The translations under genes were made by a program, and so were the position numbers. From contig JADLKP010000070.1 of NCBI GenBank assembly GCA_016838945.1, positions 1 to 9,529 of the forward strand: a stretch of 9,529 nucleotides of DNA, given 5' to 3'. Below are positions 1-5,020 of this stretch, piece after piece (within the stretch, counting starts at the first letter, position 1; each line of letters opens with the position of its first letter). The notes under the pieces are model-generated. The model saw only the letters and a program-made list of their open reading frames with translations, was not told the origin of the DNA and searched no databases. This DNA is from Methanobrevibacter sp. GTDB lineage: Archaea; Methanobacteriota; Methanobacteria; Methanobacteriales; Methanobacteriaceae.

Positions 1-103
1 TCCCTATTTTTTATTATTTCTTCTTATTTTTATTATTCTTATTTTATTTCTTCTTATTTTTTTTAAATAGATTCTTTTTTCATATTTTTAACTCTTTCAT
101 AAA
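1..103. repeat. T/C-rich low-complexity gene-free stretch
   Basis: Almost pure T with scattered A and C. The 15-mer ATTTCTTCTTATTTT occurs at 16-30 and again at 46-60, exactly 30 bases apart. No coding region is seen on either strand. On the + strand such T runs are the usual archaeal transcription stop, so this is probably the terminator region of a gene left of the window. That role is an inference, because the upstream gene is not visible. Confidence 0.5.
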
Positions 104-181
104 TTTTTCTGGATTTTAAACAGGTATATTTTTTTTAGTTTCATTTAGTTTTTCTGGATTTTAAGCAGATATATTTTTTTT
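104..181. repeat. Two-copy 33-bp direct repeat upstream of vapB
   Basis: Copy 1 is 104-136 and copy 2 is 149-181, a 45-bp period. Each reads T5, CTGGATTTTAA, a variable base, CAG, a variable base, TATA and T8. They differ at only two positions (120/165 and 124/169). The CTGG and CAG parts are not simple AT noise, so this is a real repeat. It could be a duplicated regulatory element of the toxin-antitoxin operon or the scar of a local duplication. Function is unknown. Confidence 0.7.
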
Positions 182-230
182 AACAGATAATATTAATATA
201 ACAGATAAATTTATCATTAACAGAATTCAA
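182..230 (+). promoter_or_regulatory. AACAGA repeat cluster, candidate vapBC operator/promoter
   Basis: AACAGATAA occurs at 182-190 and 200-208, and AACAGAATT follows at 219-227, so the three copies are 18 and 19 bp apart. Related elements lie in the upstream repeat, AACAGGTATAT at 119 and AGCAGATATAT at 164. Regularly spaced copies just before an AbrB-type antitoxin suggest an operator for autoregulation, which is known for this antitoxin class. A weak TATA-like TAATATAA lies within the cluster at 195-201. Binding is inferred only. Confidence 0.35.
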
Positions 231-239
231 TTATATATT

Positions 240-248
240 GGAGATGAT
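240..248 (+). promoter_or_regulatory. Ribosome binding site that sets the vapB start at 253
   Basis: GGAGATGAT at 240-248 matches the archaeal Shine-Dalgarno consensus GGAGGTGAT except for one base. Its GGAG core ends 9 nt before the ATG at 253. The in-frame TTG at 238 and ATG at 244 overlap this site and so are unlikely starts. Confidence 0.7.
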
Positions 249-252
249 TTTC

Positions 253-486
253 ATGAAAATACTTGCAAGCACCAAACTTTATAAAAATTTTCAAACTGCC
301 ATTCCAAAAGAGTTTAGACAGCAGTTCAACATTGATGAAGACACCATTATTGAATGGGGGATTGATGAAGAGGGAAATCCTCAAGTTAATTTCAGAAAGA
401 AAGTTACTTTAGATGATGTTATAGGAATAATTGAAGACGGTGAAAAGGTCAGCTCTGTAGAATTAAAAAGGAGAGTGTATGAATGA
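253..486 (+). CDS. vapB: AbrB/MazE-fold antitoxin of a VapBC-type pair
   Basis: A 77-residue protein starting at ATG 253, chosen because a good GGAG site precedes it; the frame stays open upstream to a TTG at 238. The N-terminal half (TKLYKNFQTAIPKEFRQQF, then an acidic stretch with EWGIDEEGNPQVNF) has the swapped-hairpin AbrB/SpoVT look: a short strand, an IPKEFR-type helix, then two strands. Such domains dimerise and bind operator DNA. The C-terminal half (VTLDDVIGIIEDGEKVSSVELKRRVYE) is the likely toxin-neutralising tail. The gene overlaps the PIN toxin gene by 4 nt, the usual antitoxin-first order with translational coupling. It is probably autoregulated through the repeats upstream. The family call is strong; the symbol denotes the type of system. 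Confidence 0.82.
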   Translation: MKILASTKLYKNFQTAIPKEFRQQFNIDEDTIIEWGIDEEGNPQVNFRKKVTLDDVIGIIEDGEKVSSVELKRRVYE

Positions 487-890
487 ATAGAATATTGGTT
501 GACTCTTCATATCTAATAGCATTATTTAGAAGAGATGATTTAAACCATTCTCGTGCTGTTGAGAATAAAGATATCCTAAATAATCATTGTTTCATCACAA
601 ATCTTGTCATTTCTGAAGTTCTCACTGTTTTGGCAATGAAAACTGATGATATGGAACTGGTAAACTTGTCTTTTAACTATATGATTGATAATTTTACATT
701 GATTAAAGAGTTTCATATGCATAATTTTAATTATAATGTATTTTCACTATTTTCAAAGTATAATGCTCAAAAATACAATTTGAGTTATGTTGATTCCTCT
801 TTGGTTTATTTATCAGATATCCATGGGTTAAAATTATTGACTTTTGATAAGGGATTTGAAAAAATTGGAAATATTGATTTGGTTTTATAA
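483..890 (+). CDS. vapC: PIN-domain ribonuclease toxin (VapC type)
   Basis: A 135-residue PIN-domain protein, the normal toxin size. The four acidic residues expected for the metal-binding active site are all visible: D7 in LVDSSYLIAL, E45 in ISEVL, D104 in YVDSSLVYL and D122 in LTFDKGF. PIN toxins of VapBC pairs are Mg/Mn-dependent endoribonucleases that cut tRNA or rRNA and stop translation; the RNA target here is unknown. The ATG at 483 overlaps the antitoxin stop in an ATGA arrangement, with GGAG at 470-473 as its ribosome binding site. It appears intact. A T6 run at 910-915 may end the transcript. The function class is confident; toxicity is inferred from family and gene order. Confidence 0.85.
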   Translation: MNRILVDSSYLIALFRRDDLNHSRAVENKDILNNHCFITNLVISEVLTVLAMKTDDMELVNLSFNYMIDNFTLIKEFHMHNFNYNVFSLFSKYNAQKYNLSYVDSSLVYLSDIHGLKLLTFDKGFEKIGNIDLVL

Positions 891-1086
891 GTTTCTAATA
901 TTTGTGAACTTTTTTAATAAACTTTAAGTTATATAAGAATTATAAATAATATCATATAAATCTATGAATCATTTACTTGAGTTATAAATTAAAAAAATTC
1001 AATTTATAATCGATTTTTAATCAATTAAATATTGAAATTTAAAATTCAAATAAAATTACATAAACCCTTCAAGGAGTGTTAAACTA
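891..1086 (+). promoter_or_regulatory. Promoter/leader region of the first Mur ligase gene
   Basis: A 196-bp AT-rich gap without coding potential. TTATATAA at 929-936, preceded by A-rich AATAAACTTTAAG, is the best TATA candidate and would place transcription start near 960, giving a leader of roughly 125 nt. ATATAAAT near 955 is an alternative. AAGGAGTG at 1071-1078 is the ribosome binding site of the ligase gene. Promoter placement is by pattern only. Confidence 0.4.
994..1040 (+). repeat. Imperfect inverted repeat in the Mur ligase leader
   Basis: Positions 998-1015 can pair with 1019-1036 around a TTT loop, with 15 of 18 positions matching, including C1000-G1034 and G1012-C1022. Positions 994-996 with 1038-1040 add three more pairs after a mismatch. 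The TTGAA at 1032-1036 could instead pair with a second TTCAA at 1045-1049, so two alternative folds exist. In such AT-rich DNA part of this may be chance. Confidence 0.4.
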
Positions 1087-2583
1087 ATGAATGTTATTGT
1101 TGTAGGAGCAGGAAATGCAGGTCGTCCTGTTGCAAGATTATTAAACTATGCTGGACACACGGTAAAGATAACCGATCCAAAGAAGATAGAAGACTTCCAT
1201 ATGGATGTTCAAAAGACTTTAAGACTTATGGAAAAGGAAGGAGTGGAACTTGATTTAGGCGTATTTGAACCTAGTCTTGATGGAATCGATACAGTTTACT
1301 TATCTCCAACTGTGCCTGAAAATGCTCCCGCTTACAAAATCATAAAAGAAGCTAATTTGGATGTTTTCACTAATGATGACTTCGGTAGATTGGCTGACAG
1401 CTTCATTGACATAGACATCATCGGCATCACAGGCAGTGTAGGTAAGACAAGCACTACCCATATGGTAACCGAAATCTTCAGAACTGCTGGACATCAGGTA
1501 TGGATCTGTTCATCCATGACCCAAAACCTTGTAAGTGAAGTAATTGTTGATGGAATCATCAAAGGAATTCCAAAGAAATCCAGCATCGCTGTATTGGAGC
1601 TTCCTCACGGTACTGCAGGTTTGATGGGTGAACTCAAGCTTAAGGTTGGTGCACTCTTAAACATCTATGAAGAGCATTTGTCTGAGTTTGGAGGGTCAAT
1701 GGAAAGATACACCCAAAGAAAAATGTTCATTGCCAAAAACAGCGAAAACTTCATTACAAGCATTCACTGTAAGGACACTGTAAAAGAGGCAAGACCTGAT
1801 GCAATCTTTTACGCTATGGTTAAGGATTTGCCGGGATATGATCCATCCAAAAAATCCGAATACTTCGATAAGGTGGCAAACTTTGAAGAAATTGCTATCG
1901 GTGAAGGCCAAGTATGTAATTTTATTGGTGACAGCGCTAAAGGCGCTATTGACATTGCCTATAAATTCAGAAACAAATCAAGAGAACTTAAGAAAGGCAG
2001 TTTCCAATCTGAGTTCCATATGATGAGCTATTACTATGAGAATGCAGTTGCCGCTACAGCTATTGCAATGGCATATGGATTGCCTGTAGAAATCATCAAA
2101 CAAGGACTCGCTAACTTTAAGGGACTTTCCGTACACATGGAATACATTGGAGATTATAATGGAAGGGAAGTCTACATTGATGCTTCATACCTTATAGAAG
2201 GTATTACAGCTGCACTTGACTTCTTAGGTGATAGAAGTTTGGTTCTATTGTTGGATAACTTCGACACTTCCACTTATAGGGACAAGAAGGAAACCGGCAA
2301 GCTCATGGGCAAGTATGCCGATGTAATGGTGGCTACCGGATTCAATGAGGTTTATCAAAGGGTGGACCTTGAGCCTGCTCAGGAATTGCTTGATGCTGCA
2401 GTCGATTCAAAGGCAGTTAAGGTAATTGCAGGAACCATGGAAGAAGGTGCAGAGCTTGCAATCAAATATTCCAAACCTGGAGACACAATCCTTCACTTAG
2501 GACCTCAATTGATGCAAGATCCAGAAGGAATCATGGAAAAAATAGTTAGAGGTTTGGAAGAAGGCTGCAAAAAGTACGAATAA
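1087..2583 (+). CDS. Divergent MurD-like Mur ligase family protein
   Basis: A 498-residue three-domain Mur-ligase-fold protein, normal length for the family. The N-terminal Rossmann domain (IVVGAGNAGRPVA, residues 4-16, then YLSPTVPENAP) resembles MurD. The ATP-binding P-loop GITGSVGKTST is at 113-123 with K120. LNIYEEHL (191-198) matches the family T-N-I-x-x-D-H-L motif, and K212 in YTQRK sits where the carbamylated lysine lies. YENAVAATA (317-325) matches the motif at the domain 2/3 junction. In domain 3 the usual arginine of G-R-x-E is H350 and the D-Y-A-H-N-P-type motif reads DASYLIEG (365-372), so substrate handling may differ. Mur ligases join an amino acid to a carboxyl via an acyl phosphate; in Methanobacteriales several homologues build the pseudomurein peptide. 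The exact substrate cannot be assigned; another Mur-like ligase role remains possible. ATG 1087 follows GGAG at 1073-1076. Confidence 0.75.
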   Translation: MNVIVVGAGNAGRPVARLLNYAGHTVKITDPKKIEDFHMDVQKTLRLMEKEGVELDLGVFEPSLDGIDTVYLSPTVPENAPAYKIIKEANLDVFTNDDFGRLADSFIDIDIIGITGSVGKTSTTHMVTEIFRTAGHQVWICSSMTQNLVSEVIVDGIIKGIPKKSSIAVLELPHGTAGLMGELKLKVGALLNIYEEHLSEFGGSMERYTQRKMFIAKNSENFITSIHCKDTVKEARPDAIFYAMVKDLPGYDPSKKSEYFDKVANFEEIAIGEGQVCNFIGDSAKGAIDIAYKFRNKSRELKKGSFQSEFHMMSYYYENAVAATAIAMAYGLPVEIIKQGLANFKGLSVHMEYIGDYNGREVYIDASYLIEGITAALDFLGDRSLVLLLDNFDTSTYRDKKETGKLMGKYADVMVATGFNEVYQRVDLEPAQELLDAAVDSKAVKVIAGTMEEGAELAIKYSKPGDTILHLGPQLMQDPEGIMEKIVRGLEEGCKKYE

Positions 2584-2614
2584 GCTTTTTCTGCCCCTTC
2601 GGGGCGAAAAAACT
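2584..2614 (+). terminator. GC-rich hairpin after the first Mur ligase
   Basis: GCCCC (2593-2597), loop TTC and GGGGC (2601-2605) form a perfect 5-bp GC stem one base after the stop codon region. It extends through a T-G wobble and a C/A mismatch into five T-A pairs (2586-2590 with 2608-2612). T6 follows at 2627-2632, with further long T runs to about 2672. The likely role is transcription termination or protection of the mRNA 3' end. A block of GC pairs like this stands out in such AT-rich DNA. Confidence 0.65.
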
Positions 2615-2706
2615 TAACCAAAAACCTTTTTTCATTATTTTAGTTAAATTTAATTTCTTTTTTTATTTTTTTTATAAATTCTTATCTTTATCATGAAGGT
2701 GTTAAA
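2615..2706 (+). promoter_or_regulatory. Poly-T tracts and weak promoter before the second Mur ligase
   Basis: T-rich spacer. TTTATAAATT at 2671-2680 is a possible TATA box, which would give a very short leader. AAGGTG at 2696-2701 is the ribosome binding site for the TTG start at 2707, 5 nt away. The two ligase genes may be separate transcripts given the hairpin between them, but read-through cannot be excluded. Confidence 0.35.
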
Positions 2707-4356
2707 TTGAATAGTTTAGAACTCTCTTCCATGTCTGATGAAGAATTGGCTTCATTGGATTTGGAAAATAAAACCTTTGGTGTAATTGGTGTCTGCGGGG
2801 TTGTTGGAAACTTGGTTGCAAGAATCCTTATGGACAGAGGATTTGATGTTGTTGGAACAGATATCTCATCAAAAGAAGACTGCAGATTTTACTCCTCATT
2901 TGAAGCTTATGACATTGAAATATTCTTTGGCGGGCACCCTGATGAATTCTTCGAAAAGATAGATTTCATAGTGCCTCCTCCAAGCATGCCTAAAACCGCT
3001 AAGGTTTTGGAATTGGCCAATGAAAAAGGCATTAAGTTCATTGAACTTGGAGACATTTTTAAGCTATTCAGTCCAGATAAAAACGTCATGTGCATTGGTG
3101 GAACTAATGGAAAAACCACAACCACCACTCTTTTAAAGCATATCGCTTATTCTGCTGGAATAAGGCCATGCGAACATAACTTAAAGGGTATGCAGGGCAA
3201 CAATGAATTCATCCCATCACTTCAAACAAGATTGAATGGGGATTTGGCTATTTTGGAAACCGGTACTGACGGCACCCCTGGTGGATTGAAGTCCATCATT
3301 GACTTGACACATGCCAATTTTGGAATATTGACAAACATCACTGTTGATCACCTTCAGGACCCTCATGAAAATGATGAGACAGACTTCATCACAAGAAGCT
3401 TCTTGGAGTATGCAAAAGTTAAGGGAGAACTTGTAAAAGGCATAGAAGAGAATAACGGTACCCTGATTTACAATAGCGATGACCCAACAGTTGTAGGCCT
3501 TTTCAAGGAAATAGGCTTCAAGGGTGATGCAATAAGCTTTGGAATCGAAGATGAACCATGCAGAGTAGGTACAAAGCCATGTTGGTGTGGCAGAGAGATT
3601 GAAATCAATGAGTTCATTTCAGGTTGCGGAACCTTTGAATGCGAGTGTGGAATCAAGTATGAAAAGCCAATGTATTTGGCTAAAAACATCTCACTTAAGG
3701 ATAGGACATTCACTTTGGAATCTCCAGAGGGAGAAACAGATTTCACAATCACTCTTGACGGTTTGCATAATGTCTACAATGCAGTTGGAGCAATCATTGC
3801 TGCCAGAAGATTCCTAAATCTCAGTGATGAAGAGATTCAAAAAGGACTTTCCACATTTGAAGGAACAGCCGGCAGAATGGACATAGTTGCTGAAGTGGAT
3901 GGAAAAACCGTTATGGTGGATTATGCTCACAATCCCGCTGGTGTGGAAACCATCTTGAAAGAGGTAACTAAGATTTATGGGGATACAACCGTTGTAATCA
4001 CAATCACTTCAGAGTCAGGCCATGAGGGAGACATTGAAATATTGGAAAAGGCATTGGATAATGTCAAGTATATCGTTCCAGCATCTCATGACTCCAGACT
4101 TGTTGTAGATGAGCTATTGGCATCTGCTAAGGAAGGAAAAGCCGATTTTGACTATGAAGCATTGAAAAACACCTTTGTATTTACTGAAGTTGATCCTGAA
4201 CAGGCTTCCAAGTTCACTTTAGGTGCAAGTGCAGAGCAAGTGGTTGAAGGTGTTAAGGCGGCATTAAAAACAGATTCAAACATTATCATAGTTCTTGGTG
4301 AAGCAGGATTCAAGTTTGAATCAGCTATTTTGGATTATTGCAATGGTTTAAGCTAA
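2707..4356 (+). CDS. Mur ligase family protein with MurT-like zinc-binding insertion
   Basis: A 549-residue Mur-fold protein starting at TTG 2707 with AAGGTG just upstream. The N-terminal Rossmann domain (GVIGVCGVVGNLVARIL) resembles MurC/MurD. The ATP P-loop GGTNGKTTT is at 131-139 with K136. TNITVDHL (209-216) and AK (236-237, candidate carbamylated lysine) are canonical. GLHNVYNA is at 352-359. Domain 3 keeps GRMD (R390) and VDYAHNPAG (404-412). A Cys-rich insertion has CWCG (C292, C294) and CECG (C312, C314), with C285 and C307 nearby. Its position, and the NPAG ending, recall bacterial MurT, which has a four-Cys zinc ribbon there and works with the amidotransferase GatD on lipid II. No GatD-like gene lies in this window. 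It is probably a cytoplasmic ATP-dependent ligase acting on a pseudomurein precursor; the substrate is not determined. All catalytic signatures are intact, unlike the neighbour ligase. Confidence 0.8.
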   Translation: MNSLELSSMSDEELASLDLENKTFGVIGVCGVVGNLVARILMDRGFDVVGTDISSKEDCRFYSSFEAYDIEIFFGGHPDEFFEKIDFIVPPPSMPKTAKVLELANEKGIKFIELGDIFKLFSPDKNVMCIGGTNGKTTTTTLLKHIAYSAGIRPCEHNLKGMQGNNEFIPSLQTRLNGDLAILETGTDGTPGGLKSIIDLTHANFGILTNITVDHLQDPHENDETDFITRSFLEYAKVKGELVKGIEENNGTLIYNSDDPTVVGLFKEIGFKGDAISFGIEDEPCRVGTKPCWCGREIEINEFISGCGTFECECGIKYEKPMYLAKNISLKDRTFTLESPEGETDFTITLDGLHNVYNAVGAIIAARRFLNLSDEEIQKGLSTFEGTAGRMDIVAEVDGKTVMVDYAHNPAGVETILKEVTKIYGDTTVVITITSESGHEGDIEILEKALDNVKYIVPASHDSRLVVDELLASAKEGKADFDYEALKNTFVFTEVDPEQASKFTLGASAEQVVEGVKAALKTDSNIIIVLGEAGFKFESAILDYCNGLS

Positions 4357-4552
4357 TTTAATAAAATTTATTTTTTTCATTCTCTTATTTTTTCTATTTT
4401 TCTTTTATTTTCTTATTTTTCTTTTATTTTCTTATTTTTCTTCTTTTTTTAAATATTGCATTTTCCTTTATTTTCCCGATTTTTTGTTCCACTATTTTTA
4501 ATTTTGTCTAAATATTTTCAAATATTCTTAACAATTTTCAGTATCTTCTATC
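4357..4552 (+). terminator. Poly-T termination region after the second Mur ligase
   Basis: T7 at 4371-4377 starts 15 nt after the stop codon and is followed by about 75 nt of nearly pure T/C. Archaeal RNA polymerase stops at such T runs without needing a hairpin. From about 4450 the sequence is ordinary AT-rich spacer with no open frame worth calling on either strand. Confidence 0.6.
4396..4442. repeat. Tandem 19-nt T-rich repeat, about 2.5 copies
   Basis: The 19-mer ATTTTTCTTTTATTTTCTT occupies 4396-4414 and repeats exactly at 4415-4433. A third copy begins at 4434 and diverges at 4443. It lies inside the terminator region, so it may simply be slippage in low-complexity DNA. Confidence 0.7.
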
Positions 4553-4553
4553 A

Positions 4554-4579
4554 AATGTAAGCAAGTACTTGCTTAAATT
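4554..4579. promoter_or_regulatory. Palindrome TAAGCAAGTACTTGCTTA, candidate operator
   Basis: Positions 4558-4575 are a perfect 18-bp palindrome. After one mismatch (4557/4576) three more pairs extend it to 4554-4579. It lies about 140 bp before the best adhesin TATA box. The same half-site GCAAGT/ACTTGC recurs at 9425-9440 downstream of the gene. The perfect symmetry suits a dimeric DNA-binding protein; no regulator can be named. Confidence 0.5.
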
Positions 4580-4592
4580 GTAATTATGGTGT

Positions 4593-4649
4593 AAACTGTT
4601 CAGTTTTATCATGATAAATGTTCACTTTCTATATAATTTTATTAAAATT
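4593..4649. repeat. Cluster of three further palindromes
   Basis: AAACTG-TT-CAGTTT lies at 4593-4606 (2-nt spacer). TTTATCATGATAAA, a perfect 14-bp palindrome, follows at 4605-4618 and shares two bases with it. AATTTTA-T-TAAAATT lies at 4635-4649. Together with the palindrome at 4554-4579, four dyad elements fall within 96 bp upstream of the adhesin promoter. They could be operator sites for one or more regulators; function is unknown. Confidence 0.45.
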
Positions 4650-4713
4650 TATTGACAGTTTGATACAGAGTTGAATGTTTTTCTGAATGTTTTAAGAAAA
4701 AAAATTAATAAAC

Positions 4714-4721
4714 TTTATATA
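4714..4721 (+). promoter_or_regulatory. TATA box of the adhesin gene
   Basis: TTTATATA, preceded by the A-rich BRE-like AATTAATAAAC, is the closest match to the archaeal promoter consensus in this gap. It predicts transcription start near 4741-4746, giving an untranslated leader of about 275 nt. A second TTTATATA at 4752-4759 is an alternative but has a pyrimidine-rich upstream flank. Confidence 0.55.
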
Positions 4722-4744
4722 TGAGTAATAATATAAATTTTCTT

Positions 4745-4952
4745 ATCTATATTTATATATAAAGTATATTAGATTATTTACGAACTAATATAGATGGGGT
4801 GTACTTCAATCGTATGATTTTTTAGATAGGGTGGATTATTTAAGTTATTAATTAAATAATCGGTTTTCCATAATCTTAGCATTGTGGAACTTTAATTATT
4901 TAACTATATCAAGTATTTATTTTTTATAAATACTTTTTATTTTCTTTTTTTT
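4745..4952 (+). ncRNA. Candidate structured leader or small RNA before the adhesin gene
   Basis: From the predicted start to the U-rich run ending at 4952 the transcript would contain three stem-loops in a row. Stem 1 is 4834-4843 with 4852-4861 (10 bp, perfect, 8-nt loop). Stem 2 is 4866-4874 with 4881-4889 (9 bp, one wobble, loop CTTAGC). Stem 3 is 4911-4920 with 4926-4935 (10 bp, perfect, T5 loop). Upstream of the stems TAGATGGGGTGTA (4791-4803) nearly repeats as TAGATAGGGTGGA (4823-4835). No matching coding frame is seen. It could be a regulatory leader or a separate RNA; I recognise no known RNA family. Confidence 0.35.
4911..4952 (+). terminator. Terminator-like hairpin and U tract inside the adhesin leader
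   Basis: AAGTATTTAT (4911-4920) pairs perfectly with ATAAATACTT (4926-4935). The stem runs into T5 (4934-4938) and then TTTC plus eight T (4941-4952). This is the shape of a transcription stop, yet it lies about 70 nt before the adhesin start codon and no good promoter lies between. It may act as an attenuator or end a small RNA. Confidence 0.4.
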
Positions 4953-5008
4953 AACTTAAATGCTCCATTTTATCTGTTAAATTATATTGATATGAAGTGT
5001 ACTTTTTT

Positions 5009-5013
5009 GGAGG
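5009..5013 (+). promoter_or_regulatory. Ribosome binding site that fixes the adhesin start at TTG 5021
   Basis: GGAGG at 5009-5013 lies 7 nt before TTG 5021. The frame stays open upstream to a GTG at 4997, but that start would place this site inside the coding region and has no site of its own. Starting at TTG 5021 also gives a clean signal peptide beginning MKNTKK. Confidence 0.75.
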
Positions 5014-5020
5014 AATACTT

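Noticed and set aside
238..252. TTG 238 or ATG 244 as the antitoxin start
   Set aside because: Both overlap the GGAG ribosome binding site that serves ATG 253.
261..270. ACTTGCAAGC, resembling the GCAAGT/ACTTGC half-sites
   Set aside because: It is inside antitoxin codons, with overlapping half-sites in reversed order, so it is not the same element.
1696..1911. 71-codon minus-strand ORF
   Set aside because: Antisense to conserved central-domain motifs of the first Mur ligase; no independent support.
3468..3752. 94-codon minus-strand ORF
   Set aside because: Antisense to the second Mur ligase, whose motifs run continuously through this segment.
1087..4356. One of the Mur-like ligases as the coenzyme F430 synthetase CfbE
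   Set aside because: CfbE is also Mur-like, but both N-termini here look like MurD/MurC nucleotide-binding domains. I cannot exclude it fully without a database search.
16..4442. CRISPR array suggested by repeated T-rich units at 16-60, 104-181 and 4396-4442
   Set aside because: Repeats are too few, low in complexity and lack uniform spacers; no cas genes are present.
4791..4890. tRNA or other classical RNA gene in the adhesin leader
   Set aside because: The stems do not form a cloverleaf, and no TTC-type arm or CCA-side acceptor pairing is visible.
4997..5020. GTG 4997 as the adhesin start
   Set aside because: It would translate through the GGAGG site and put MYFFGGILL before the signal peptide; TTG 5021 is better placed.
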